Part shown: positions 1 to 10,200 of the stretch, piece after piece
How positions within the stretch are numbered: position 1 is the stretch's first letter
How the letters are laid out: each line of letters opens with the position of its first letter
From: a virus
Virus record (IMG/VR): IMGVR_UViG_3300030106_001055
Coordinates: 1-40,909 of that record
Reading direction: 5' to 3' (one strand)
DNA length: 40,909 nt
Translations under genes and position numbers: made by a program
The notes under the pieces: generated by a model
The model's database searches: none
Seen by the model: the letters and a program-made list of their open reading frames with translations, nothing else
What the model was told of the DNA's origin: nothing

Positions 1-99
1 TTTTATTTGGTCACATACTGCATCAAAAACATTTTTACGAGGAAACACAGGAGCAATTTTTATTACCTTTCCTACAACATGAGTAGCTGCTGTTGTTCC
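1..99. repeat. 99-bp direct repeat at window end (left copy)
   Basis: Positions 1-99 are identical to 40811-40909. The repeat lies inside a coding region that reads in frame through the junction. An exact repeat of this size is what a k-mer assembler leaves at the ends of a circular contig; a true short terminal repeat of the virion DNA is the alternative. Confidence 0.95.
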
Positions 100-360
100 T
101 AAAACTCCTCTAACAACAGTAACTGTATTATTAACAGTATCTAATGCTGTACATCTCATTAACTCTTGCTCACACTCAATGATAGTTCCTGCATCCATAG
201 CATCCTCTTCTTCTTGAGTAAGCAAGTCACCATCAAATACTATTGATGTTGCTGATGTATTGACTTCAGTAGCTAAAGTTGTATAAGATGTTAAGTCATC
301 CATAGGTTCAAGATATTCCCTATAAACTCTATCTACTAATCCTGCAATATCTGTACTCAT
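1..360 (-). CDS. Head-tail adaptor/tail structural protein, N-terminal part
   Basis: This is the first part of a 330-residue protein that continues at 40810 down to 40178. The ATG at 358-360 overlaps the stop of the gene above it by one base (TAATG). The segment reads without a stop to position 1. Seen: an N-terminus MSTDIAGLVDRVYREYLEP and a later stretch with VVRGVLGTTAATH followed by PVFPRKNVFDAVCDQI. The pattern R-G-x-x-G-T-T-A-A-x-H followed by F-P-R and a short helix is familiar to me from structural proteins of actinobacterial and marine phages, often next to the capsid gene. The exact role (adaptor, tail knob or baseplate-like) is inference. Confidence 0.75.
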   Translation of the reverse strand, partial: MSTDIAGLVDRVYREYLEPMDDLTSYTTLATEVNTSATSIVFDGDLLTQEEEDAMDAGTIIECEQELMRCTALDTVNNTVTVVRGVLGTTAATHVVGKVIKIAPVFPRKNVFDAVCDQIK

Positions 361-545
361 TATGCTGCTCCTTCTTCAACTAATTCAGCAGCAAAGATTG
401 CTTGACCAAAAGCACCTAATCCAAACCAACCATCATTTGCATTATTGTTTGGGTCAACAATTGGAAATGAAGGTTCTAGTGGTTGGTCAGGAATACTTTC
501 TATACCAAGATTTCTTCCCTCTTTAAACATTAAGAGCACACCCAT
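360..545 (-). CDS. Small structural-region protein, 61 aa
   Basis: Unrecognised 61-residue protein between the capsid region and the adaptor-like gene. The ATG at 545 has a good ribosome site (GGAG six bases upstream) and its stop overlaps the next start as TAATG, so it belongs to the structural operon. The sequence is acidic, with a proline-rich middle and a Gly/Phe/Ala-rich C-terminus. A head accessory or connector role is only a guess from position. Confidence 0.65.
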   Translation of the reverse strand: MGVLLMFKEGRNLGIESIPDQPLEPSFPIVDPNNNANDGWFGLGAFGQAIFAAELVEEGAA

Positions 546-554
546 AAGTAACTC

Positions 555-884
555 CTAACTATGTCTAAAGTGTAATATTATACTTCTATCTGCTGCTTCT
601 GTTCCGTTTGACGTAACTCGTATGTAACCATTACTTGCAAAACCCCAACCTGAAGGGTCAACTCTAACTACATCTCCTGCTGAAACACTGTAGCTAACAG
701 CACTACCGTCTGTTTCTACAACATCTGCCCATGTAGAATTATCTAATGCGAAATCAAATGTTACTGATGTACCTGTCATAGCTGCAGGAAACTGAATACC
801 ACAAAGTAGCATTCCATCTGTACTTACACCAAGTGAATTACTTGCATCTGCTGATATATCTATTAAAGCTTGTTTACTAATCAT
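555..884 (-). CDS. Putative head decoration or structural protein, 109 aa
   Basis: A 109-residue protein just downstream of the major capsid gene. The composition (Ser/Thr/Gly/Val rich, alternating hydrophobic residues, such as TSVTFDFALDNSTWADVV and GYIRVTSNGTEAADRSI) suggests an all-beta fold of the kind seen in phage decoration or fibre proteins. No enzyme motif is visible. The start at 884 has AGGAAAGT before the ATG. Position and fold impression suggest a capsid decoration or neck component; I do not recognise a specific family. Confidence 0.65.
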   Translation of the reverse strand: MISKQALIDISADASNSLGVSTDGMLLCGIQFPAAMTGTSVTFDFALDNSTWADVVETDGSAVSYSVSAGDVVRVDPSGWGFASNGYIRVTSNGTEAADRSIILHFRHS

Positions 885-949
885 ACTTTCCTAACTATAG
901 CAGAAGAAAAGGGTGGAGGTGGAGTTCCACCCTAATCTTCAATATTAAT

Positions 950-2068
950 TTAACTTACTGCTTGAATTTTACAGTGATATGAAGGCGGTCCGAACTCGAA
1001 TCCCATCTCCATATAAATTGCTTTACCAATTCTAGCGTTAGCATCTTGGTCTAAGTCACGTACGAACACAGTACCAAATCCTGGGATGTTGGTAAATACT
1101 GGTTGTATGTAAGCTAAGTCTAAGATGAAAGCAGTGTTGTCAGGCATGATGTCAGGGTCAATAACCATCAATCCAATTGAACCGAATGGTGTGACTACTG
1201 TATCAATGTCAACACCAGCAACATTTCTATCTCTAGGAATGATTGCTCCTGCTATATCTACTGTACCTTTAACAAGCTCGTTGTTAAGGTCTAGTAATTG
1301 TTTTGGACTAACAGCAAGAACAGGGTTTGTCATTGGAGCATGGTTGTCATACATTCTCTTCAACGCACCTGATATAGTTGCGAATGAAAGAACTTGTGTT
1401 GAACCACTTCCATCACCATTTGTGTCGTTGTAGTAACAGTTACCACCTAATGGGTTAACTGCTGCTGTGTTTGAAGCGTTCTTTCCGATTGTAATCCAAA
1501 CGTCAAGACCGTACATTTCTCTAGTTCCTGACCCAGGTGTTGTGTTAGCACCATCTGAGAAAGAACCATTGAATGCAAACCACTCAACTTCTCTTGCTAC
1601 TTTTTCCATTGCTTTTTCCATTTGGAAAGCAAATTCATCTGCTACTGGGCTACCACCAAATAAAGCTAATTTGTCACCAGCAGTTGTTGTTCCGTCTCCA
1701 TCGGAGGCGTTAGCAATGTTTGCTGATAAATCAAATGGGTTTTGATTTTGGGTAGATGCCAAAGCGGTATATGTCATTTGTACACCCTTGTGGAAAATCT
1801 GAGTTACATATGTGTATGCAGCTCTGTCTCTTCCAAGATATTCTGTAGGTGTAGAACCTTCTTGTCCTTTAGTTGGTTCTGAAGAAACGGTTGCATTATC
1901 TTCTACTTGGACTTGCCAAAATGTAGAGTTTAATGTTTTACCGCCATTCAAACCACCAACTGCAGAAAGTAAAGGTGTTCTTTGACCACCAACTTTAAAC
2001 AATTCACCAGTGAAGTTATTAATGTTTTGTGCATAAATCGTACTGTTTGTTAACGATATGTCTGCCAT
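950..2068 (-). CDS. Major capsid protein (SU10-like, DUF5309 family)
   Basis: This 372-residue protein forms the capsid shell, probably with an HK97-type fold. Features matching the SU10 major head protein family are an N-terminal region ending in TLNSTFWQVQVEDNA, then EGSTPTEYLGRDRAAYTYVTQIF, a central helix (FQMEKAMEKVAREVEWFAFNG, approx. residues 145-165) and a C-terminal half with PVLAVSPKQLLDLN and VRDLDQDANARIGKAIY. The length is normal for the family. It directly follows a scaffold-like gene, as expected. The start at 2068 has GGAG upstream. Confidence 0.88.
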   Translation of the reverse strand: MADISLTNSTIYAQNINNFTGELFKVGGQRTPLLSAVGGLNGGKTLNSTFWQVQVEDNATVSSEPTKGQEGSTPTEYLGRDRAAYTYVTQIFHKGVQMTYTALASTQNQNPFDLSANIANASDGDGTTTAGDKLALFGGSPVADEFAFQMEKAMEKVAREVEWFAFNGSFSDGANTTPGSGTREMYGLDVWITIGKNASNTAAVNPLGGNCYYNDTNGDGSGSTQVLSFATISGALKRMYDNHAPMTNPVLAVSPKQLLDLNNELVKGTVDIAGAIIPRDRNVAGVDIDTVVTPFGSIGLMVIDPDIMPDNTAFILDLAYIQPVFTNIPGFGTVFVRDLDQDANARIGKAIYMEMGFEFGPPSYHCKIQAVS

Positions 2069-2090
2069 ATTAATCTTCTCCTATAAATTA

Positions 2091-2570
2091 TTACTTGTCT
2101 TGTTCTTTAAGAGTATCTAACATACGCAATTTAGCGTTGATAGTATCTCTTGGTTTTGCGTTAGAGTCTGTAACGAATTTTCTGAACTCTTGTGATATAT
2201 CAACAGGTTCAGCATTTACACCAATCTTATTAAGTTGTTCAACTCTAGATTGAGCTTCAACTACATTATTAGTTACATCAGGAGCTGCACTAGGTTGTTC
2301 AGAACTACTAACTTCTCCAAACTCTTGAGCAACAAACTCCTTAATTGCATCTACTGTGACTTCACCATCATAGAGTTTAGTAACAGCTTTTCCTATACCT
2401 TTATCTGCTTCTAGTCCTAAAGAACTTAAAGCATTATCCATAGCATTAGCCTTGAACTGTTTGTTCTCAGCTTTAAGCTTTTTATACTCTTCTCTAAGTT
2501 GTTTGATTCCGTCTGTAGATTCATCTACAACTTCATCTGTAGTATTTTCCATTTGTGTATTTTCTTCCAT
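2091..2570 (-). CDS. Capsid scaffold-like protein
   Basis: Acidic, Lys/Glu-rich protein with a predicted coiled coil (IKQLREEYKKLKAENKQFKANAM), typical of phage scaffolds, directly upstream of the capsid gene. The open frame extends to an ATG at 2594, but the ATG at 2568-2570 has a good ribosome site (GGAG, six-base spacing), so I place the start there (159 residues, MEENTQMEN...). The C-terminal third is basic, as in scaffold parts that bind capsid protein. The family is inferred from composition, size and position. Confidence 0.75.
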   Translation of the reverse strand: MEENTQMENTTDEVVDESTDGIKQLREEYKKLKAENKQFKANAMDNALSSLGLEADKGIGKAVTKLYDGEVTVDAIKEFVAQEFGEVSSSEQPSAAPDVTNNVVEAQSRVEQLNKIGVNAEPVDISQEFRKFVTDSNAKPRDTINAKLRMLDTLKEQDK

Positions 2571-2594
2571 TATTTTCTCCATCTTCTCTAGCAT

Positions 2595-2747
2595 ATAAAT
2601 ATCCCATATACATAATCGCTAGGTAATTAAAGGGATTTACGCAAGGGTTTACGAATGACAGATAACACACCTTGGCGGTGTTACCGATTTGCAGCCCTAT
2701 ATTTAGTGTGCCGAATCCTGCCAGGCACTACATCTAGTATAGCAGAT
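2595..2747 (-). promoter_or_regulatory. Leader region upstream of scaffold and capsid genes with two hairpins
   Basis: This gap is one of the few longer non-coding stretches in the leftward arm. Read on the minus strand it has a GTGCC...GGCAC hairpin (about 2707-2727) and an ACACC...GGTGT hairpin (about 2667-2681), followed by two near-identical direct repeats, CGTAAACCCTT and CGTAAATCCCTT. There is no T-run, so it is not an obvious terminator. It may be an RNA processing or regulatory site, or hold a promoter, ahead of the highly expressed capsid genes. I tested it by eye for a tRNA and found none. Confidence 0.35.
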
Positions 2748-3821
2748 TTATCCTTCTGTCAAGCCAGTTACTGCTCCACCTTTAGTTTTTGCTGCACCCA
2801 TTGCTACAGCAGATTCAGATGCTGCTTGTGCAGATAATCTAGATAATTCTTGTTGTGTTTCAAAATCTTTTGTTACTTCTGCTTGAGCTAATTGTACTGC
2901 TGTATATTGTTGGTCACGATTAAATCTTCTTGCAAGTCTTGATGCAGTTAATGCTCTAGCTGCAGCAGTCTCAAACAATGGTGTAGCTTTTGTAGGAGCT
3001 AAACCTGCAGAGATAAACATAGTTGCTTGGTCTGCTGTAAGTTCTTCTCCTGTAGATATTTGAAATCTTGCACCTATGTTTGCTACTTTAAGTCTTTCTC
3101 CAATAATATCGCTTGTAGCTTCAGGGTCTATAGCTATGGCTAGCAATACTTCTTCTGTTACAGGAAGTGATTCACCTAGTTCTGATTCAAAGTATTGTTG
3201 ATACTGTGACATAACATTTTGTTTTAGCTCTCCATCCAAGTTAGTAATACCTCTTCTAACTGTATCTAATCTAGTTTTAAATTCATTAGGAGAAACATTA
3301 CCTTCTAACAATGTAGGAAACAATGCATCTATCTTAGTTTTAGCATATCCACCTAATCCAGCTTCATTCAAATGTATAATCACAGCTTCTTTGTTTTGCA
3401 AGTATTGTGCTTCTGTAAGTCTTAAAGAACCATCAGCTCTTTTTATTCCTGAAAACATTTCATCATATTCAGGTGCTGCTCTCATAGAAGCTAATGCAAA
3501 CTCTGCTTTACCTGTTTCATTAAATCCTTCTGTATATGCTTTAATTAAAGCTTCTCCTCTTTTAGGGTCAAGCTTTGTTAAGTATGGTAAAAGAACTCTA
3601 GTTTGCTCTAACGTTTGAACTATAGCATTGTTATCTGTAGCAGAATTTGTAGCTTCAGTTGTATCAGACTGTGATTCATTAGTTAACTTTGCTTTGGCTT
3701 GTGCTTCTTCTAAATTAGTTGTATATCCATTTCTTTCAAAATTTTCTATACTTGCAGTATCATCTGTGCTTACTGTATATCCTTTAAGATAATCACTTCT
3801 ATAATAAGTTACTGTTGCCAT
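2748..3821 (-). CDS. Putative internal virion protein, 357 aa
   Basis: Unrecognised 357-residue protein. The N-terminal approx. 60 residues are polar and Ser/Thr/Asn-rich. The rest is mainly helical and Ala/Glu-rich, ending in a Gln/Ala-rich helix (DQQYTAVQLAQAEVTKDFETQQ) and a low-complexity tail. It lies among genes between portal and scaffold, where podoviruses keep ejected core proteins, so an internal virion role is likely but inferred. The start at 3821 overlaps the preceding stop and has GAGG upstream. Confidence 0.7.
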   Translation of the reverse strand: MATVTYYRSDYLKGYTVSTDDTASIENFERNGYTTNLEEAQAKAKLTNESQSDTTEATNSATDNNAIVQTLEQTRVLLPYLTKLDPKRGEALIKAYTEGFNETGKAEFALASMRAAPEYDEMFSGIKRADGSLRLTEAQYLQNKEAVIIHLNEAGLGGYAKTKIDALFPTLLEGNVSPNEFKTRLDTVRRGITNLDGELKQNVMSQYQQYFESELGESLPVTEEVLLAIAIDPEATSDIIGERLKVANIGARFQISTGEELTADQATMFISAGLAPTKATPLFETAAARALTASRLARRFNRDQQYTAVQLAQAEVTKDFETQQELSRLSAQAASESAVAMGAAKTKGGAVTGLTEG

Positions 3822-5173
3822 TACAATCCTCTAATTACTGGTCCACCTAAAGCTTTATTTAAATTAGCTGCAACGTTTTGTGCATAAAACGTATTGTTCT
3901 CATTGTAAGCTTTAGTCCTAAATGCCTTACCTGCTTCTTGATAAGTCATTGTAGGTGCTTCTGCAAAATCTAAATCCATCATATCAGGTGCTTCTCCAAA
4001 TACAGAAGTATATAAACTAACATATGGTTGTATTATACTAGCAAAGTTTAATCCTTTACCTCCATACTTATCACCATAAATAGGATGATTATCAAATATG
4101 TTTTGTAGATAAGAGTCTCCAGCATCTTCACCTTCTTGTGAATATATTCTTGCTACTGAAGCTTTTTGCTCTGCTGATAAATTGTTATAGCCAAATGCAC
4201 CTAGATATTGTATACCTCGTCTTTCAGCTTTATTTGAATTAATAAAGTCTGATATATCAAAACCTAAATTATCATTACCTAATCTGTCAGCAGCAGAAGT
4301 AAATCTTTCATAGTAAGGACTAGAAGAATCTATATCATATCCCTCAATTCCTACAACGAAACCAACGAAGTTCTTAGACTCTGCTTGTCCTACTACACCC
4401 ATAGTATGTACTTCTGTTAATGCTGACCAGTCCTCAGGGTTCTCCATCTTCCACTCTTTAGGATTAATACCTAAGGATATAAATGTTTGCTCTAACTGAC
4501 TCTCCCTAGTAGCTCTAAGGTTTGTTAGTTTTGCATTTGGTTTACCTGTAATAGAGTAACCTGTCTTACCCATTGAATTTAAATATTGAATTGTTTCGAA
4601 GTTATAAGGTGCTTGTATTGCTAATAGTCTTGGGTCATCCTCTTTTATTGGAACTCCATTGACAACCATATCCATAAGTAATCCCATACCTGGATAGTCC
4701 ATTGTTCCATCTTCTTGCTCTACTCCATTGAAAAACCAAGGAGCTACATCTTGATATATTTCTATTCTTGCAGCAAATCCTTCTCCTGGATTCCAATCAC
4801 CTAATGAATTAAATGCTGTGGATATATCTTTTAGTTTTAGTAACTCATCTCCTATCAATGTTCCTGGAGCTGTAGTTGTAGGACTAGGACCTACTCTTGG
4901 TTGGTCATCTACTGTATTTGAAAAACCATTTGGGTTATATATTGAACCACCATTATATGCTATCCATGATGAGCCTGGGTCTTGTCCAAGAATATTAGAC
5001 ACATCCCATAGCCAGTAGTAATGCTTGCCATCAAAATATACTTGTTCAGGTGTAGGTTTTAAATAGTGTCCTTTGTGTCCTGAACCTGATACTGCTGATG
5101 ACTGCGAACCTTCAGTACGTAAATCATCTACATCTTGTCCTTCTATAGTTACATGTCCTGGTTCGTGTGGCAT
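3821..5173 (-). CDS. Putative internal virion protein, 450 aa
   Basis: Unrecognised 450-residue protein in the internal-virion gene block. It is rich in Tyr, Asn, Gly and Asp, with segments such as KHYYWLWDVSNILGQDPGSSW near the N-terminus, and has no membrane segment or enzyme motif I can name. Start and stop overlap the neighbours by one base, so it is translated as part of the operon with the lysozyme-like protein. A structural or ejected role is inferred from position. Confidence 0.7.
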   Translation of the reverse strand: MPHEPGHVTIEGQDVDDLRTEGSQSSAVSGSGHKGHYLKPTPEQVYFDGKHYYWLWDVSNILGQDPGSSWIAYNGGSIYNPNGFSNTVDDQPRVGPSPTTTAPGTLIGDELLKLKDISTAFNSLGDWNPGEGFAARIEIYQDVAPWFFNGVEQEDGTMDYPGMGLLMDMVVNGVPIKEDDPRLLAIQAPYNFETIQYLNSMGKTGYSITGKPNAKLTNLRATRESQLEQTFISLGINPKEWKMENPEDWSALTEVHTMGVVGQAESKNFVGFVVGIEGYDIDSSSPYYERFTSAADRLGNDNLGFDISDFINSNKAERRGIQYLGAFGYNNLSAEQKASVARIYSQEGEDAGDSYLQNIFDNHPIYGDKYGGKGLNFASIIQPYVSLYTSVFGEAPDMMDLDFAEAPTMTYQEAGKAFRTKAYNENNTFYAQNVAANLNKALGGPVIRGL

Positions 5174-5814
5174 TATTTATCCTTCAATGGGTCGAACTGT
5201 TCTATGTTACCAGCTTTTAAGTTTGGTATAAATACTCTGTTAAATACTTGGTAGTTACCGGTTTTAGGGTCATTTAAATCTTTTATATTTTTCTTTAACT
5301 TTTCTGTTTCTTGTAAATTATGTACTAACAAATATGCATCAAAGTATGAATTAATTGCATCTTGTATATCAGGAGCAGTTCTACCTTCTATTTTTTCTCC
5401 TGACAAGAATGGCTTTACTCTTTCTCTATACTCTGTCCATTTGACTAATGGGTCTCCACCAGTATTAAAACTTTCAGGATTGTTTTCTAATCTATTTATA
5501 TAATGTGCAGCAAACTCTGCAGAAAACTTTTCATTATCTCTTAGTTGTTTTTTAAGTTCATCTTTTGAAAACTCTTTACCTTTTTTATCAAAGAAAGTAG
5601 TAATTGTTTTATCAGGTTCATCACCATCATAAAACTCTTCTACATTGACTTGGAATACACCAAAGTCTTTTGTTTGATTTGGATTAGTTCCTTCTACTCC
5701 TGTTTGTATTCCTGACTCGAACGAAGCAGTCATAATTAAAGCTGGTATCAAAGCATCTGCTACTCCGAAACCTCTTAGATATTCTACTAATGTATTTACA
5801 TCAACCTTTGCCAT
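5173..5814 (-). CDS. Virion-associated lysozyme/transglycosylase-like protein
   Basis: This 213-residue protein probably cuts peptidoglycan during DNA entry. Near residues 25-60 it has a lysozyme-fold pattern: a helix ending in TASFESG, whose Glu is the candidate catalytic acid, then DFGVFQVN, resembling the G-x-x-Q-x-N turn of SLT/goose-type lysozymes, and later FAAHYINRL. The C-terminal half is charged and helical. It sits among internal virion genes, not with the holins, which fits an entry enzyme rather than the lysis endolysin. Fold assignment is by motif only. Confidence 0.6.
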   Translation of the reverse strand: MAKVDVNTLVEYLRGFGVADALIPALIMTASFESGIQTGVEGTNPNQTKDFGVFQVNVEEFYDGDEPDKTITTFFDKKGKEFSKDELKKQLRDNEKFSAEFAAHYINRLENNPESFNTGGDPLVKWTEYRERVKPFLSGEKIEGRTAPDIQDAINSYFDAYLLVHNLQETEKLKKNIKDLNDPKTGNYQVFNRVFIPNLKAGNIEQFDPLKDK

Positions 5815-5816
5815 AC

Positions 5817-7208
5817 TTACCTTCCTGCACTAAATGCATTAATTATTCTTCCAAGTCCTTGTCTATAAGCAGCATCTTTTTGTTCTGAGTCTGCTAGTTC
5901 TGAAAAGTTTTCTTGCATGTAGTTATCAACTCCATAACCTAATGCTTGTGTTATTTGGTCTGATGATGGAGGAGCTTCTATGTAATAATCTTTTGCAGGC
6001 AATCCTAGTTTTTCTCTTCTAAGCATATCTGCTTCTGCCTGTCTTAATTGATTCTCATATTGAAGTTGTGCTTCATTCTGTATTTTAGTAAGTCTAGATA
6101 TTTCTCCTCTAGCAAAAGCTTCTGCAGCTTGCAAGTCAAATTGATTTAAAGGAACTCCTAAATAATTTTTACCTTGTGTTGATATTTGTTGTAATAAAAA
6201 TTCTGAAGAAGGTAGAGGTATTATAGAAGCTCTAGAGTATGCAGCTATTGTATCTGTAAACTCTATATCATCTAATCCATCTAAAAAGAAATCTCTTACA
6301 AATCCAAGAAAAGCATTATTGTTTCCTTGTGTAGCAGAAGCTATGTCAAATAAATCTTGTTGACTTATTCCAAACTCTGACTTTGGATTCATATAAGTAA
6401 ATGCAGCTTCTACTGCTTTTATAGTTTCTTCATCATATTGACCAGGATTGTAACTGCCTGGAGCTAAAAATCCTGAATTGACTAATGCTATCTGATAATC
6501 AATAACCCTTTCAGGAGGTATGTTTTCTAAAAATGTATCTGCTATTCCATAATTAAACAAAGGTCTTATATCTGAATCTCCTGCACTTGCTCTATAACTT
6601 TCTAAAAATGGGTCATCACCTAATCCATAGTAAGTTAAACCATCTGCAAGTTGTCCTCTTTGATATATTGATAATGCACCTAAGTCTATATCAGCATCTA
6701 TCTCAGCTATTCTGTCTAAGTAAGAATCTAAATTACCATCTTTTTTATATTGTGCATAAGCTTCATCTTGTAATTCTTGTGGAGTTTTTTCTCTTGTACC
6801 TTCTCTTTGTCTTTGTAAATCTTCTCTTCTTTGATACCTAAAACCTTTAGTAACAGCATCTGCCTTAGATACTTCAGCAGCTCTAGCTTCATTCGCTGCA
6901 TCTATAGTATCAGGAGTTTCTTCTACTTCGTTATATGCAGCTTTCATTATGGTAACGCCTTGAGCTAAACCTTCACCAAGTAAATAACCTAATTGTGCTG
7001 TTGGGTCTGCAATAACAGGAGTGCCATCAAATAATTCATTTAGTTCACTACTATTTAATTTATTTAAAAAATCTGCAAGGATAATTCCTATGTTGTATCC
7101 AAGTTGTGCTGTAGGGTCTGCTATTAATACTTCTTGGTCTGAAGGTACACCTGAACCTTTTAGAGCTTTACCTATCTTGTACCAAATGCTTTTTTTCTTT
7201 TCGTCCAT
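5817..7208 (-). CDS. Putative internal virion protein with duplicated N-terminal motif, 463 aa
   Basis: Unrecognised 463-residue protein. Its N-terminus holds two copies of IADPTAQLGY (about residues 29-38 and 66-75), each followed by a hydrophobic helix, so the region looks like a repeat of about 37 residues. The middle is Glu/Arg/Gln-rich, and there is a coiled coil near residues 375-410 (EISRLTKIQNEAQLQYENQL). Its place between the giant protein and the lysozyme-like gene suggests an ejected core protein. It starts two bases after the preceding stop. Confidence 0.7.
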   Translation of the reverse strand: MDEKKKSIWYKIGKALKGSGVPSDQEVLIADPTAQLGYNIGIILADFLNKLNSSELNELFDGTPVIADPTAQLGYLLGEGLAQGVTIMKAAYNEVEETPDTIDAANEARAAEVSKADAVTKGFRYQRREDLQRQREGTREKTPQELQDEAYAQYKKDGNLDSYLDRIAEIDADIDLGALSIYQRGQLADGLTYYGLGDDPFLESYRASAGDSDIRPLFNYGIADTFLENIPPERVIDYQIALVNSGFLAPGSYNPGQYDEETIKAVEAAFTYMNPKSEFGISQQDLFDIASATQGNNNAFLGFVRDFFLDGLDDIEFTDTIAAYSRASIIPLPSSEFLLQQISTQGKNYLGVPLNQFDLQAAEAFARGEISRLTKIQNEAQLQYENQLRQAEADMLRREKLGLPAKDYYIEAPPSSDQITQALGYGVDNYMQENFSELADSEQKDAAYRQGLGRIINAFSAGR

Positions 7209-7209
7209 A

Positions 7210-10200
7210 TTATCTATCTATCTGAATCTCCGTAAAGTCTTCCTCTATTTCGTATCTCAATACTCCATCATACACATAATAAAAGTCAGGGTAGTCACTA
7301 AACAACTGTTGTGCATAAGCTCTTAATGACTCTCTAATAGGCAAGTAATCTGCTTTAGATAGACTTGCATTAGGACCATCTATCGCTTGTATCTGTAAAA
7401 GCATTTGATTTCTTCTATCTAAATACAAAGCTAAACCCTGCATGGAAGGTAAGTCTTTTACTTTTACCTCATCTCCATTAGGTAATTCTACCAAACTTTC
7501 CCCTTCAAATTGTAATAATTTAGTTAATTGTTCTGTTTTAGCTCTAGCATCGATAGATGAAGCAACGGTGGAAGTTTGCCCATAACCAGGATATATCTCT
7601 CTTAAACCGTTCCTAATCTGCGTTAAGGCATCATATTTTGCTTCTGCTGACATGTTAGTGTAGTATCCGCTTTCAAATAGTAATCTTCTTTGATACTCAT
7701 AAGCTAATCTACCTTGACCTTGTCTAATAGCAGTAATGTATTCTTCCTCAGTTAAATCTACTCTATCTCTATTAGCGAATGCATCTGACCATGCTTGGAA
7801 GTTAAACTCATCTAATGGATTATCAGGATATAGATAATATGCAACATCTTTGTATCTATTCATAATATCTTTATTTGCTTCTGAAAACTTAACACCTTCA
7901 TCTGTATAAGAAAGTTTTTTCTTTTCTCTAGACTTTGATGTAAGTATTGCAGTAGGGTCTAATCCAAACTGATTAACAAACTCTTGTGTAGCTAATACTT
8001 GGTCACCTTTATATTTAGATAATATTCTGTAATATGCATCAGCTACTAAAGATATTCCAAACAAATGATGTTTAGGGTCTGAATCTTTATATTTAGCAGG
8101 GTCAATGTGTAATGCACCACCTGGTGCTACTTCTACTTCATACCTCAATACTGAACCTGTTGGAGCAGCAAACTGTATTAAACCTCTAATTGCTGTAAGA
8201 ACAGTAGCTGTACTTTTAGCTTTTTCTAACATTTCTTCTTGTTTAGCTGGTGTACTGTCATCATACAATCCTGTAGTTACATACATTTTAATTACATCTT
8301 TGTATGTATTTTGATAAGTTCTAGCGAACTCAGGGTTGTCACTTGTTATTGATAAAAACTTTTTAGCCCAAGAAGGTATTAATGCTTCAACATATGTTAA
8401 AGGATTGAGTGGGCTATCAGTTTCTCTACCATATGGAAAAAATACTTTGTCAATCATATCTGTGCTAGGTAATGCTTTAGATGCAGGATATGCAACAAGA
8501 GGTCCTAACCCAGGAGCAGGGTTTCCTGCAATCATGTTTAATGATGATACATAACCTTTCATTCTTAATTTTGCATCCGGAGCATTGTCCATTACTTCTC
8601 CTGTAACAGGATTTCTGTACTGTCTACCATCTCTATTGCCTTCAAACATCCAGTTAGATAAAGCTTCGTTACCTGGAAAGAAAAACATTTCCTCTCCTGT
8701 CATGTCATCAACATGAAAGAAGCCTTCATCTTCATCTTCTAATCTTGTTTTTCTAGCACCCTCTACTGCACGAGATATCTTACGTGTAGATAATAATTTT
8801 TTCTTATTAAGTAATCTTGACCATGTACCCATAATCTCTAGATAAACTTCTGCGAAAGGAAACGCAAGTCTTAACATATCTGATACGACATGTCGTTTGT
8901 TTAGGTCATAAAGTAAACCTTTTGTTTCTGTAAGTGCGTATGCTTTAGCAGCTTCATCAAGTTCATCTATGTTATCCATTGTAAGTAATCTACCTTCATC
9001 TGCTGAGACTTTACCTGTCTTAGCAATTTTATTAGCATAACTTTTACCAAATTTATATTTATCTAAGTTTGCTTTTTTACCTTGTTTCAGTAATGTTTTT
9101 CTTAAATCGTCTGAGTAGTATGCAGCATTCTCTTCTATAAATCTCCAGTAGAATTGTCTAAATGCAGGTGACCTAGATAGTCTGTTTGTAGGAGCTGACA
9201 TAACTATTGTAAACATTCTTTCAATAGCAGCATCATAAGCATTTATTCTTTCACCATCTAAATCAAAAGCTGACTTTTTCATTACATGATATTGTTCATA
9301 TGGGTCTTTTTTACTTAACCAAGCAGCATATTTATTGTGGTCACCAACAGTCATATCTCTACCAAATGTAACTTGTTCACCATTTAGATTTAAATACACA
9401 GGTTTTTTAGATTGTCCTGCTTTTACTTGTTGTAGTAATTTACCTTTAGCTATATGGTCTAGTATTTCACTATCACCTAGTTTATCTAATTCAAACTCAA
9501 TTCTTGAGTTAGGACTTCTTCTAGTTCTATATTCTCCTGCAACATCATCAAATAATATTCTTGTTCCATCAGGTAATACCTCTGTTGCTTTATAAGAACC
9601 ACCAGCTTTGTAGTGAACTCTAGCTAGTACAGAATCAATATATGCATCTGCTAGTTCTCTACTATCTTGCATTTTAAACTTCTGATATTTACCTACATCA
9701 TCTGAACCGTAAGATAGTGCTGTTCTCCAATCTGATAAATCACCATCCCAAAATCTTTGTTTAATATCTTCTAGACCAGCTCTAAATGCTTTGTCATTTA
9801 ATCCACCTTTTATCATTGCTAGTTCTGCTGCTATAGGGTCATCAGCTAGTTGCATAATTTCTGAGGTAGCTGAAGCATAATATCTATCTTCACCTTTTTT
9901 AACTCTCTTAAATGAAAATGTTCTTTTAAGTTTATCTGAATCTAAAATACCACCGTGAGACTTTGACATACCAGCTTGATGTTCTAATGAATCTGCAAGC
10001 AATTGTTTATCTCTAATATCAATAGCACCTTTAGCTCTTTTAATAACTTCATCAACATCTAATTCACCTTTACCAATTCTGTCTAATACTTTCTTTCTTG
10101 GCTTACCCATAATCCAAGCAAATGCAGAAATAGGATGTGTAAATACATTATCTAAATCTGCAGCCCACATACGTATCTGTTCCTCACCTACAACACGAAA

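Noticed and set aside
2595-2747. Possible tRNA (a CTGCAAA loop resembling a Cys anticodon loop)
   Set aside because: The flanking bases do not pair as an anticodon stem, and no acceptor or T-arm could be found on either strand.
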